NCBI RefSeq assembly: GCF_008364825.1
Contig: NZ_VTTO01000001.1
Span: 812,837 to 876,836, forward strand
Length of the DNA stretch: 64,000 bases
Direction of reading: 5' to 3'
Origin: Azospirillum sp. B21
Lineage (GTDB): Bacteria; Pseudomonadota; Alphaproteobacteria; Azospirillales; Azospirillaceae
The position numbers and the translations under genes were made by a program. Each line of letters opens with the position of its first letter. Positions within the stretch are counted from its first letter, which is position 1. The notes beneath the pieces were generated by a model, which was not told the DNA's origin, did no database searches, and saw only the letters and a list, made by a program, of their open reading frames with translations. Shown one piece after another: positions 9,914 to 17,937 of this stretch.

Positions 9914-11077
9914 ATGTTCATCCCCGCCGCCGCCAGAGATGCCGCCCAGTTCGCCGCCCGAGATGCCGCTCCGGCGATGGCGGACCGCCCGGCACCGCCC
10001 CCTGCGGACGGCGAGGCCAAGGTCTCGGTCACGGCAGAGCTTCTGTCGACCTGGCTCGGCTTCGCCGACGTGCAGCGCCGCACCCTGGACATCGTCCAGA
10101 GCGAGCTGACGCGCACGTCGGATCATGTGGAGACCTCCACCCTCGACTTGTCGGAGCGCTTCCGCGAACTGGCCCAGAAGGCGCTGGAACAGTCGGAGAG
10201 GGTGGAGCAGATCGTCGCCATGGCGGGATCGGTGGACATCGACGGCGAACGGATGCCGCTCGACACGCTGGTCGTCGGCATGCAGGACATGATCACCGAC
10301 ATGGTGACCAACATCGTCACCCTGTCGCGCCATGCCATGAGCATGGTCTATCTGCTGGATGACGTTCAAAAGGACGTGGCCGAGCTGGAGAAGTCGATCG
10401 GCGACATCGACGGCATCAACCGCCAGACCAACTTCCTGGCGCTGAACGCCACCATCGAGGCCAGCCGCGCCGGCGAAGCCGGACGCACCTTCGCCGTGGT
10501 CGCGCAGGAGGTGCGGCACCTCTCGCGCACGACCGGCGAACTGGCGGACCGCATGCGCAGCAAGGTCGGCGCGGTGGTCAAGGGCGTGCGCAACGGCCAC
10601 GACATCCTGCGCCAGATCGCCAACACCGACATGTCGCCGCAGATGCTGGCGAAGGAACGCGTCGACAAGACGATGGACAGCCTGGTGGCCCAGACCACCC
10701 ATTTCCAGGCGGTGCTGGAAACGGCGGCATCGGTGTCGACCGACATGTCCTCCACCATCGCCCATGTCATCACCGGCATGCAGTTCCAGGATCTGACCAA
10801 GCAGCGGATCGAGGCGATCAACGACAGCCTCGCCATCATGAGCGCCGGTCTGGGCGAGCTGGAGACCCGCATCCGCGCCCAGGTGCCGCCCGGCATCGGC
10901 GCGCGGGAGCCGCAGGAATGGCTAAACCAGCTGATGGGCCGCTTCACGCTGAGCGAGATGCGCGAGCGTTTCGTGCGCAAACTGCTGCTGGAGGGCACCG
11001 CGCTGGACGAAAACGGCGTACTCGACCTGGATGTCGGAGGGGACAACGGTTCCGGTGGCGACATTGAACTTTTCTAG
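9914..11077 (+). CDS. Soluble chemoreceptor-like protein (MCP signalling hairpin without membrane segments)
   Basis: The 387-residue protein has no hydrophobic segment and no sensory domain that I recognise. Residues about 120-230 contain a short signalling hairpin whose tip reads [29 protein letters not shown], close to but not identical with normal receptor tips. The rest is predicted helical, with two long repeats of amphipathic sequence, an Ala/Pro-rich N-terminus, and an acidic Gly-rich C-terminus. It has an AAGGAGC ribosome-binding site and follows cheB by 41 bases. It could be a cytoplasmic receptor or an array component that links CheA to the STAS module next door. Confidence 0.75.
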   Translation: MFIPAAARDAAQFAARDAAPAMADRPAPPPADGEAKVSVTAELLSTWLGFADVQRRTLDIVQSELTRTSDHVETSTLDLSERFRELAQKALEQSERVEQIVAMAGSVDIDGERMPLDTLVVGMQDMITDMVTNIVTLSRHAMSMVYLLDDVQKDVAELEKSIGDIDGINRQTNFLALNATIEASRAGEAGRTFAVVAQEVRHLSRTTGELADRMRSKVGAVVKGVRNGHDILRQIANTDMSPQMLAKERVDKTMDSLVAQTTHFQAVLETAASVSTDMSSTIAHVITGMQFQDLTKQRIEAINDSLAIMSAGLGELETRIRAQVPPGIGAREPQEWLNQLMGRFTLSEMRERFVRKLLLEGTALDENGVLDLDVGGDNGSGGDIELF

Positions 11078-11130
11078 CGCGGAACAGCCGCCGCTTGTAC
11101 AGTGAGACACTTAATCTGAAAGACGACCCC

Positions 11131-11436
11131 ATGGATTACGGCATCGAAGTGCGCGACCAGGAGGCGGTGGTCCGCCTGCGCGGCCGCCTGACCTTCAACG
11201 ACCATGCAAAGTTGCGCGCCCTGATCGGCGAGATGGGGCAGAACAAGCCCCGGCGCCAGGTGCTCGACCTGTCCTCGCTGGAATTCGTCGACTCCGCCGG
11301 CATCGGCATGCTGCTGATCGCGCGGGAGGAGATGGACCGCGCCGACAAGCAGTTCGTGTTGCGTGCCGCCGCCGGCCAGGTGAAGCGGGTGCTGACCGTG
11401 GCGCAGATCGCCAAGATCGTCCAGATCGAGGACTGA
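11131..11436 (+). CDS. STAS-domain anti-anti-sigma-type protein
   Basis: This 101-residue protein is a classic SpoIIAA/RsbV-type STAS domain. It has the switch serine Ser55 in LEFVDSAGIGMLL, the site that a GHKL kinase phosphorylates and a PP2C phosphatase dephosphorylates. Both kinds of partner follow directly in the same operon. ATG 11131 gives the family-typical N-terminus; a TTG at 11095 in the same frame is less likely. The next gene begins five bases after its stop. Confidence 0.85.
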   Translation: MDYGIEVRDQEAVVRLRGRLTFNDHAKLRALIGEMGQNKPRRQVLDLSSLEFVDSAGIGMLLIAREEMDRADKQFVLRAAAGQVKRVLTVAQIAKIVQIED

Positions 11437-11441
11437 CCCGC

Positions 11442-12275
11442 TTGACCAACGGGGACACCCTTCCCGGCGGCGGCGCCACCGGGCTCCGCACGCGCTTCGC
11501 CGGATTCGTCGCGCCGGGGCTGCCGCCCGACCGCAGCGATCGGCTGGCGCGGGCGCTGGGTCTGCGGCCGGCAGAGGGGCCGGCAGAGGGGCCGACCGGT
11601 TCCGGAGCGCTGGCGCTGCTTGTGACGGACGGTAGCGCGGCTGAGAAGGACTCGCTGTGGCTGCCCCCGATCGCCGCCTGGGTCGAACCGGCGGCCGGTG
11701 ACGAGGATGGTGGCGGCGTGGCCGCATTGCTGGCCGAGGCGTCCGGCACCGACCTCTATGTCAACCTGACCACCGCGACCGCACACGACCTGCAGCTTGG
11801 CGGTCGCCTGCTGGCCGCCATCGGCGCCCGCCACCCGCTTTCCGGGCACCGCCGCGACGATATCGAACTGGCCCTGCATGAGGCGGTCAGCAACGCGCTG
11901 GTGCACGGCAATCTCGGCGTCAGCGGCATGAAGGAGTTGAGCGCCCAGGAGTTGGAGCGTTTCTCCCGCGATCTGGGCGACGGACTCGCCGACCCGGTGC
12001 TCGCCGCGCGGCGGATCTCCATCGCCGTACGCATCGACCCGCCGCAAGCCGTCCCGGCCGGCCCAGGCCCGGTTGGGGGCCTGCCGAAAGACGCGTCGGA
12101 GAATGGCCGGGCATTGGCGACGGTCGAGATCACCGACCAGGGCGCCGGCTTCGTCCCGCGCAGGCCGGAGCGGGCCGGTGCATCGGGCCGCGGACTCGAC
12201 CTGATCGGCAGCATCGCCGACGGGCTGGAGATCGAGGATGGCGGCCGGCGCATCCGCCTGAGGTTCCGGCTGTGA
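11442..12275 (+). CDS. RsbW-type ATP-binding protein (GHKL serine kinase domain)
   Basis: The 277-residue protein has a variable N-terminal half (1-110) and a C-terminal HATPase_c_2 domain with N-box ELALHEAVSNALVHGNL, G1 region VEITDQGAGF and G2 region ASGRGLDLIGSIADG. Such proteins phosphorylate STAS partners or bind a target when the STAS partner is phosphorylated. The start is probably TTG 11442, with GAGGA nine bases upstream. An insertion of about 70 residues sits between the N-box and G1, longer than in RsbW. It ends with a GTGA overlap with the next gene. Confidence 0.8.
   Translation: MTNGDTLPGGGATGLRTRFAGFVAPGLPPDRSDRLARALGLRPAEGPAEGPTGSGALALLVTDGSAAEKDSLWLPPIAAWVEPAAGDEDGGGVAALLAEASGTDLYVNLTTATAHDLQLGGRLLAAIGARHPLSGHRRDDIELALHEAVSNALVHGNLGVSGMKELSAQELERFSRDLGDGLADPVLAARRISIAVRIDPPQAVPAGPGPVGGLPKDASENGRALATVEITDQGAGFVPRRPERAGASGRGLDLIGSIADGLEIEDGGRRIRLRFRL
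11566..11589 (+). repeat. 12-bp in-frame tandem duplication in the RsbW-type gene
   Basis: Two perfect copies of GGCCGGCAGAGG stand side by side and a partial third follows. They encode PAEG-PAEG in the variable N-terminal half, where length probably matters little. It looks like a slippage product and may vary between strains. Confidence 0.7.
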
Positions 12276-13516
12276 CCATGAGCGGGCAGGACATCTCCGG
12301 CTACGGCCGTCCGCAGAGCCTCGAAGGCCGGGATGCGGAACTCCGGAGCCCCGGCTCACAGGTCGCCGACTCCCAAATCCTGGATTGCCCGATCCTGGTG
12401 GTGGACGACACCGCCTTCAACCGCACCGTGATCGGCACCTTCCTGGCCGAGGCGGGATTCCGCAAGGTCTCCTTCGCCACCAACGGGATGGAAGCGCTGG
12501 CGATGATCGAGGCCGGCATTCCCGACCTGCTGATCCTCGACATCATGATGCCGGGGATAGACGGCTACGAGGTCTGCCGCCGCCTGCGCGCCATGCCGGA
12601 GACGGCGGACCTGCCGATCCTGGTGCAGACCGCCCTGTCGTCGGGCGAGGACCGCAACAGAGCCTTCGCCGCCGGCACCACCGATCTCGTGGCGAAGCCG
12701 CTGGAGCGGACGGAACTGCTGGCGCGCGTGCGCATCCATCTGGAAGACCGCGTGCTGATCCGCCGGCTGCAAAGCTACCGCGCGCGGGTGGAGGCGGAAC
12801 TGTCCATCGCCCGCTCGATGCAGGAGCATCTGCTGCCGACGCCGGCGCAATGTACCGCCGTCGCCGCGGCGGCCGGCTGCACGCTGCGTGCCCATAGCGT
12901 GATTTCGCCCCATCTCGGCGGCGATCTCTGGGGGTTGCTGCCGCTCTCCGGACGGCGCTTCGGCGTCTATCTGCTGAACGTCGCCGGCCAGGGCGTGTCG
13001 GCTGCGCTGAACGCCTTCCGCCTGCACACCCTTCTGCAGGAGCTGGGCCCCATCCATGGCGAGGATGCCGCCGCCCTGCTGAGCGCCCTGAACGACCGCG
13101 CCGCCGGTCTGCTGGCACCGGGGGAGACGGCGACCATGACCTACGGCGTGGTCGACGGCGAACTCGGGCGTTTCACCCACGCCTCCGCCGAGGGGGCTCC
13201 GCCGATGATCCTGCATGGCCACGGCGGATCGGAATTCGGCGCCGCCACCGGACTGGCGATCGGCATCGCTCCCGGCACCCGTTATCGCGCCGAGGTCATG
13301 GAGCTGCCGCCGGGTGCCGTGCTGGCGCTTTACTCCGTCGCGGTGCTGGAGGCGCTGGATGCCGGCGGGACCGGGATCGGGCTCGGCTGGATGATCGCCC
13401 GCGCGGTGGCGGAAGGCGACGGCTTCGAGGCCGTCGTGCGCTCGCTCGGCTTTGCGCTGGGACAGGTCAGCGGCGACGACCACACGCTGCTGTGGATCGA
13501 GCGGGGGGCCAGGTGA
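12272..13516 (+). CDS. Receiver-PP2C (RsbU/SpoIIE-type) protein with altered phosphatase motif
   Basis: The 414-residue protein has a receiver domain at about 40-160 (ILVVDDTAFN, acceptor Asp90 in LLILDIMMPGIDG, VAKPLER), a helical linker with SMQEHLLPTP, and a SpoIIE-type PP2C domain from about 195. Normal family members have GGDFYD and VDxSGHG with metal-binding aspartates. Here the first reads GGDLWG (216-221) and the second LLNVAGQG, where Asn236 replaces the Asp. The last motif, DDHTLL, is kept. It may be a weak phosphatase or a regulatory pseudo-enzyme. GTG 12272 overlaps the preceding stop; ATG 12278 is the alternative. Confidence 0.82.
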   Translation: MTMSGQDISGYGRPQSLEGRDAELRSPGSQVADSQILDCPILVVDDTAFNRTVIGTFLAEAGFRKVSFATNGMEALAMIEAGIPDLLILDIMMPGIDGYEVCRRLRAMPETADLPILVQTALSSGEDRNRAFAAGTTDLVAKPLERTELLARVRIHLEDRVLIRRLQSYRARVEAELSIARSMQEHLLPTPAQCTAVAAAAGCTLRAHSVISPHLGGDLWGLLPLSGRRFGVYLLNVAGQGVSAALNAFRLHTLLQELGPIHGEDAAALLSALNDRAAGLLAPGETATMTYGVVDGELGRFTHASAEGAPPMILHGHGGSEFGAATGLAIGIAPGTRYRAEVMELPPGAVLALYSVAVLEALDAGGTGIGLGWMIARAVAEGDGFEAVVRSLGFALGQVSGDDHTLLWIERGAR

Positions 13517-14745
13517 ATACCGGGAACATGAATACCGGGGACATGATGGCAGCCGGACTGCTTGCCGGAGAAAGCGACCCCGCGGACGGATTGGCCGGCG
13601 CCCGCGTGCTGGTCGTCGACGACAACCGGATCAACCGCCATCTCCTGCTGGCCCTGCTGGAGCGCGGCGGCATCACCCTGGTCGAACAGGCGGAGGATGG
13701 GCAGGAGGCGCTGGCCCGGATGGAGCGCTTCAAGCCCGACCTCGTCCTGCTCGACCTGATGATGCCGCGGATGGACGGGTTCGAGATGTGCCGGCTCCTG
13801 CGCGGCGATCCGCGCTGGAGATCGCTGCCGGTGCTGGTGCAGTCCAGCCTGAACCGCGTCGAGGATCGTGCCCACGCCTTCCGCGCCGGGGCGACCGATT
13901 ACGTCACCAAGCCGATCAACGCGGTGGAACTGCTGGCCCGCGTGCGCATCCAGCTTCGCAAGCGCGCCATGCTGCGCGACCTGGAGCAGTATCACAGCCG
14001 GACGGAGAGCGAACTGGCGCTCGCCCGCGCCATGCAAAGCCGGCTGCTGCCCGGTCCCGACCGGCTGGCGGACCTGCAGGCGGCGACCGGGATCGCGATC
14101 GACGCCCATTTCGCGCCCTCGTCCGAGTTGGGCGGCGATTTCTGGGGGATCGACCGGCTGCCGGGCGGCCGGGTCGCCGTCTACATGGTCGATTTCTCGG
14201 GCCATGGCGTGGGGGCGGCACTGAACACCTTCCGGCTGGATGCCATCTGCCGCCAGATCGGCAGCACGGAGCTGACCCCTGCCGAGTTCCTGGCCGCGAT
14301 GAACCGCCGGCTGTGCGGCCTGCTTCCCAGCGGTCAGTTCGCCACCATGCTGGCCGGCCTGATCGACCCGGTGGCGGGGGTGTTCGATTACGCCTCGGCC
14401 GGATCGACGACGCCGATGATGTGGTTGCCCGGCGACGAGGCGCCGCGGCTGGGCGACGGCAGCGGCCTGCCGCTCGGCCTGCTGTCGTCCGCCACCTACG
14501 ACAGCCGGCAACTGCCGATGCCGCCGGGCGCACGGCTGTTCCTATACTCCGACGCGGCGATCGAGATTCCGCTCGGCTCGGACGGTCATGATGTGCTGGA
14601 CGAACCGGGTCTCGCCGCACTGCTCGCCCGTCGCCTGCACGAACCTGACGGCGCCCGCCTGCTCGACGGCCTGCTGGGCGATCTCCACGCCACCGGTCCC
14701 ATCGACGACGATTTGACGGCGCTGCTGGTGTCCCGGCGGAGGTGA
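13513..14745 (+). CDS. Receiver-PP2C (RsbU/SpoIIE-type) phosphatase
   Basis: This is a tandem paralogue of the preceding gene (410 residues): receiver with acceptor Asp81 in LVLLDLMMPRMDG, linker AMQSRLLPGP, and a PP2C domain with GGDFWG at 207-212, intact MVDFSGHGVGAAL (Asp227) and terminal DDDLTALL. It is therefore the likely active phosphatase for the STAS protein, controlled by phosphorylation of its receiver, perhaps by CheA. GTG 13513 overlaps the previous stop (GTGA). ATG codons at 13528, 13543 and 13546 are alternatives. It is the last gene of the operon. Confidence 0.85.
   Translation: MNTGNMNTGDMMAAGLLAGESDPADGLAGARVLVVDDNRINRHLLLALLERGGITLVEQAEDGQEALARMERFKPDLVLLDLMMPRMDGFEMCRLLRGDPRWRSLPVLVQSSLNRVEDRAHAFRAGATDYVTKPINAVELLARVRIQLRKRAMLRDLEQYHSRTESELALARAMQSRLLPGPDRLADLQAATGIAIDAHFAPSSELGGDFWGIDRLPGGRVAVYMVDFSGHGVGAALNTFRLDAICRQIGSTELTPAEFLAAMNRRLCGLLPSGQFATMLAGLIDPVAGVFDYASAGSTTPMMWLPGDEAPRLGDGSGLPLGLLSSATYDSRQLPMPPGARLFLYSDAAIEIPLGSDGHDVLDEPGLAALLARRLHEPDGARLLDGLLGDLHATGPIDDDLTALLVSRRR
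13515..13544 (+). repeat. 15-bp tandem duplication at the N-terminus of the second REC-PP2C gene
   Basis: GAATACCGGGAACAT is followed directly by GAATACCGGGGACAT, with a single difference. It encodes NTGNM-NTGDM before the receiver domain and multiplies the possible ATG starts. It is probably a recent slippage event. Confidence 0.65.
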
Positions 14746-14791
14746 GTGTGGTGTTGAGAATCTAACGCCGCATCCAAGAGCATCTGCCGAA

Positions 14792-14827
14792 CGCAAAAGG
14801 CCGCCCCTGAGGGAGCGGCCTTTTGCG
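14792..14827. terminator. Bidirectional intrinsic terminator between the che operon and rpsD
   Basis: A perfect 13-bp stem, CGCAAAAGGCCGC (14792-14804) with GCGGCCTTTTGCG (14815-14827), encloses a short loop. The A4 on the left and T4 on the right give a U-run for transcripts from either side. It lies 47 bases after the che operon and 20 bases after the converging rpsD stop. Confidence 0.85.
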
Positions 14828-14846
14828 TGCGGCGGGAGCCGACCGA

Positions 14847-15461
14847 TCAGCGCGAGTAGAACTCGATGACCAGGTTCGGTTCCATCTGGACCGGGTACGG
14901 GACGTCGGCCAGCAGCGGGGCGCGGACGAAGCGGCCCTTCAGCGCGCTGCTGTCGACTTCCAGGTAATCGGGGATGTCACGCTCGCCGGAAGCGGCGGCT
15001 TCCAGGACCAGCGCCATCTGCTTGGACTTGGCGCGCACCTCGACGGTGTCGTTGTCCTTGATGCGGGCCGACGCAATGTTCAGGCGGCGGCCGTTGACCA
15101 GGATGTGGCCGTGGTTGATCAGCTGGCGCGCGGCGAACGGGGTCGGCGCGAACTTCATGCGGTAGACCACGGCGTCCAGACGACGCTCCAGCAGGCCGAT
15201 CAGGTTCTCGCCGGTGTCGCCCTTGCGGCGGACGGCCTCGGCATAGATGCGGCGGAACTGCTTCTCGCCGATGTTGCCGTAGTAGCCCTTCAGCTTCTGC
15301 TTGGCCATCAGCTGCAGACCGTAGTCCGACGGCTTCTTGCGGCGCTGGCCATGCTGGCCCGGGCCATACTCGCGCTTGTTCAGCGGGCTCTTGGCACGGC
15401 CCCACAGGTTGACGCCAAGGCGGCGGTCGATCTTGTACTTGGACTCTTGACGCTTGCTCAT
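14847..15461 (-). CDS. rpsD: 30S ribosomal protein S4
   Basis: S4 is a primary 16S rRNA-binding protein of the small subunit and also limits translational errors. The 204-residue protein has the S4 N-terminal domain and an S4 RNA-binding fold from about 95 ([15 protein letters not shown] ... [19 protein letters not shown]). It starts [21 protein letters not shown], which is typical for alpha-proteobacteria. It stands alone, not in the alpha operon, as usual in this class. Confidence 0.98.
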   Translation of the reverse strand: MSKRQESKYKIDRRLGVNLWGRAKSPLNKREYGPGQHGQRRKKPSDYGLQLMAKQKLKGYYGNIGEKQFRRIYAEAVRRKGDTGENLIGLLERRLDAVVYRMKFAPTPFAARQLINHGHILVNGRRLNIASARIKDNDTVEVRAKSKQMALVLEAAASGERDIPDYLEVDSSALKGRFVRAPLLADVPYPVQMEPNLVIEFYSR

Positions 15462-15582
15462 AACTCTCACGCCTCGTTGTACACGAGTTGATGTTGTCCC
15501 GGTAGTTCCGACCGCCCTTTCAGGCGGCGGACGGGGCGCCAAAGATTGCGCGCGCCCGCTTTCCCAGGAGGTGAAGGCGCGC

Positions 15583-15610
15583 ACAATACCCATTGGCGGG
15601 CCGGAGTCAA
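15583..15610 (-). promoter_or_regulatory. Housekeeping promoter of rpsD
   Basis: Read on the minus strand there is TTGACT (15610-15605), a 16-base spacer, and TATTGT (15588-15583). This gives a leader of about 115 bases before rpsD. It is the best sigma-70-type pair I found in the window. The leader is GC-rich and contains a small CCGCC/GGCGG hairpin. Confidence 0.55.
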
Positions 15611-15696
15611 GCCTGACGGCGCCTTCCCTCTTCCCCTTGCAATGCTCTGCCCTTTGCGCTCCCCTTCCGGTCACAGCGGCAGGCAGGGATGACGCG

Positions 15697-16869
15697 ATGG
15701 AACGGGTGGAGTGCGTGGTCGTTGGGGCGGGAGTGGTCGGTCTGGCGACGGCGCGCCGGCTGGCGCGGGCCGGGCGCGAGGTGATCGTGCTGGAGGCAGC
15801 GGATGCCATCGGCACCGGCACCAGTTCCCGCAACTCCGAAGTCATCCATGCCGGCATCTATTATCCGACAGGCAGCCTGCGCGCCCGGCTGTGCGTGCCC
15901 GGCCGCGACGCCCTCTATGACTACTGCGCCGCCCATGGCGTGGAGCACCGCCGCATCGGCAAGCTGATCGTCGCGACGGAGGAAAGCCAACTGCCGAAGC
16001 TGGCGGCGATCCGCGCCCAGGCCGCCGCCAACGGCGTCAACGACCTGACGGAGGTCGACGCCGCCACGGCGATGGGCTGGGAACCGAACCTGCGCACCGT
16101 CGGCGCCCTGCTGTCGCCCTCCACCGGCATCATCGACAGCCACGGGCTGATGCTGGCCCTGCTGGGCGACGCCGAGGAGTCCGGCGCGATGCTGGCACTG
16201 CAGAGCCCCCTGCTCCGCTCCCACCGCACCGCCGATGGTTTCGAGCTGGAGGTCGGCGGGGCGGAGCCGATGCGGCTGGCCTGCTCCGCCCTGGTGAACG
16301 CCGCCGGGCTGGGCGCCTGGGCGGTCGCGCGCGGGCTGGAGGGGCTGGATGCCGCACATGTGCCGCCGCGGGTGCTGGCCAAGGGCAACTACTATGCGCT
16401 GGCCGCCGGCCGCTCCCCCTTCTCGCGGCTGGTGTATCCGGTTCCGGTGGAGGGTGGGCTGGGCGTCCACCTGACGCTGGACCTCGCCGGGCAGGCCCGC
16501 TTCGGCCCCGACGTGGAATGGCTGGGCGATATCGCCGGCCATGGAGAGGGGCCCATCGACTACGCCGTCGATCCGGTCCGGGCCGACTCCTTCTACGGCG
16601 CGGTGCGCGCCTATTGGCCGGGGCTGCCCGACCATGCGCTGGTGCCGGCCTACTCCGGTGTGCGTCCCAAGCTGAGCGGACCGGGGCAGCCCCAGGCCGA
16701 TTTCCTGATCCAGGGGCCGGAGACTCATGGGGTGGACGGGCTGATCAATCTGTTCGGCATCGAATCGCCGGGCCTGACCTCCTGCCTCGCCATCGCCGAC
16801 GCGGTGGCGGCGGAATTGGGCGAGGCTCCCGAGATCATTGGCAGCTCTTGGGGCTCACAGGGTTCTTGA
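15697..16869 (+). CDS. FAD-dependent oxidoreductase, L-2-hydroxyglutarate oxidase-like
   Basis: The 390-residue protein is a DAO-fold flavoprotein. The N-terminal dinucleotide motif reads [20 protein letters not shown], and the following block [19 protein letters not shown] is the L-2-hydroxyglutarate dehydrogenase (LhgO) signature. The C-terminus keeps the FAD-closing block [19 protein letters not shown]. Such enzymes oxidise L-2-hydroxyglutarate to 2-oxoglutarate and pass electrons to quinone or oxygen. ATG 15697 follows AGGCAGGG. The exact substrate is inferred from sequence only. Confidence 0.8.
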   Translation: MERVECVVVGAGVVGLATARRLARAGREVIVLEAADAIGTGTSSRNSEVIHAGIYYPTGSLRARLCVPGRDALYDYCAAHGVEHRRIGKLIVATEESQLPKLAAIRAQAAANGVNDLTEVDAATAMGWEPNLRTVGALLSPSTGIIDSHGLMLALLGDAEESGAMLALQSPLLRSHRTADGFELEVGGAEPMRLACSALVNAAGLGAWAVARGLEGLDAAHVPPRVLAKGNYYALAAGRSPFSRLVYPVPVEGGLGVHLTLDLAGQARFGPDVEWLGDIAGHGEGPIDYAVDPVRADSFYGAVRAYWPGLPDHALVPAYSGVRPKLSGPGQPQADFLIQGPETHGVDGLINLFGIESPGLTSCLAIADAVAAELGEAPEIIGSSWGSQGS

Positions 16870-16894
16870 CCGCGCCCCCGGCTCTCCCAATCTA
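16865..16894 (+). promoter_or_regulatory. Heat-shock (RpoH/sigma-32-type) promoter of hsp20
   Basis: CTTGAC (16865-16870), a 15-base spacer, and CCCAATCTA (16886-16894) match the heat-shock promoter pattern CTTGAA-N13-17-CCCCATNTA at all but two positions. The -35 element overlaps the stop codon of the upstream oxidoreductase gene. The predicted start, near 16901, leaves a leader of about 94 bases. Confidence 0.6.
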
Positions 16895-16900
16895 TAGGCG

Positions 16901-16994
16901 TGGCGGCGCCGGCATGTGCTGGGCCGCCGATCCGCCGGGCGCCGGAAACGGGCCCATCTTCCGCAACTCGCTCCCGTCGTGAGGAGGATGCGTC
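16901..16994 (+). promoter_or_regulatory. ROSE-like RNA thermometer in the hsp20 leader
   Basis: The ribosome-binding site GAGGAG (16981-16986) can pair with CTCGCTC (16967-16973) if G16970 is left as a bulge: three pairs, a bulged G, three pairs, with a 7-base loop. The U(C)GCU opposite the Shine-Dalgarno with one unpaired G is the conserved ROSE motif of alpha-proteobacterial small heat-shock genes. Further upstream GGCGGC (16902-16907) and GCCGCC (16923-16928) can form a separate stable hairpin, also usual in ROSE leaders. A competing pairing, CATCTTCC (16955-16962) with GGAGGATG (16983-16990), would hide the same site. Confidence 0.65.
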
Positions 16995-17471
16995 GTGACG
17001 ACTCGCCTTTCGCTCTTCAACAGCCCGCTGCTTCTCGGCTTCGATCAGTTCGAGCGGACGCTCGACCGCATCGCCAAGAATTCGGCCGAAGGCTATCCTC
17101 CCTACAACATCGAGCAGATCGGCGACGACGGCCTGCGGATCACGCTTGCCGTGGCCGGCTTCACCTCCGAAGACCTGTCGGTCCAGATCGAGGACAACCA
17201 GCTCGTCATCCGCGGCCGCCAGACGGATGACAAGTCGCGCGTCTACCTGCATCGCGGCATCGCCGCTCGGCAGTTCCAGCGCAGCTTCGTCCTGGCCGAA
17301 GGGATAGAGGTCGTGGGCTGCTCGCTCGACAACGGACTGCTCAACATCGACCTGACCCGTCCGATGCCGGAACCGAAGGTCCGTACCATCAAGATCGAGC
17401 AGCCGAAGAAATCCGCCGGCGGTGCCATGCCGCGCACCATCGACGTGTCCGCCGACGGCAAGGACGACTGA
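16995..17471 (+). CDS. Small heat-shock protein Hsp20 (IbpA-like)
   Basis: The 158-residue protein is an ATP-independent holdase of the alpha-crystallin family. Its core runs from about 35 to 130 (PPYNIEQIGDDGLRITLAVAG, EDLSVQIEDNQLVIRGRQ, YLHRGIAARQFQRSFVLAEGIEV, NGLLNIDL). GTG 16995 follows GAGGAGG by seven bases. A heat-shock promoter and ROSE-like leader precede it, and a DUF1150 gene follows 87 bases downstream, a pairing known from many alpha-proteobacteria. Confidence 0.93.
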   Translation: MTTRLSLFNSPLLLGFDQFERTLDRIAKNSAEGYPPYNIEQIGDDGLRITLAVAGFTSEDLSVQIEDNQLVIRGRQTDDKSRVYLHRGIAARQFQRSFVLAEGIEVVGCSLDNGLLNIDLTRPMPEPKVRTIKIEQPKKSAGGAMPRTIDVSADGKDD

Positions 17472-17558
17472 CCCGGCCCCTGTTTTCCTCCCACCAGCCT
17501 TCCCGACACTCTGCACGCGCGGCCGCCCATGACGGGGAGCCGCCGGGAGACCACGATC

Positions 17559-17780
17559 ATGATGAACGATACCCACAGCCAGCTGCGCCAGCTGTCGACC
17601 CAGGATTTCGCCAGCTTCGGTCTGGGCGACGTCGCCTATGTCCGCCCGGTGGAACTCGAGGGCACCGCCGCCTTCGCGATCCACGCCGCCGACGGCACGC
17701 CGCTGAGCGTCGTCGCCGACCGCGAACTGGCCTTCGCCGCCATCGTGCAGAACGACATGGAGCCGGTCAGCGTCCACTGA
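17559..17780 (+). CDS. DUF1150-family small protein
   Basis: The 73-residue protein matches the DUF1150 pattern (FGLGDVAYVRPVELEG, AIHAADGTPLSVV, ELAFAAIVQNDMEPVSVH). Its function is unknown. The family is usually found next to hsp20, which suggests a role in the same stress response. I chose ATG 17559, which has GGGAG nine bases upstream, over ATG 17529, which has none. ATG 17562 is equally possible. Confidence 0.8.
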   Translation: MMNDTHSQLRQLSTQDFASFGLGDVAYVRPVELEGTAAFAIHAADGTPLSVVADRELAFAAIVQNDMEPVSVH

Positions 17781-17937
17781 CCCCCCGCCATCGACCGCCC
17801 GCCGCCGCGCGCCGGCAACAAGGGCCAAGCGCGCGGCGGCCGGCATCTCGATCCTTGTCAGCCCTAACTCCTGTTGTAAGGTGCGCTCTGCCATAATCAC
17901 GGGCGCAAGACGCGAAAAGGCATCGGGGGACGGTCGG

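Noticed and set aside
17874..17897. A promoter made of TTGTAA and CATAAT before the unrecognised 358-residue gene
   Set aside because: The spacing is only 12 bases, too short for a sigma-70 promoter.
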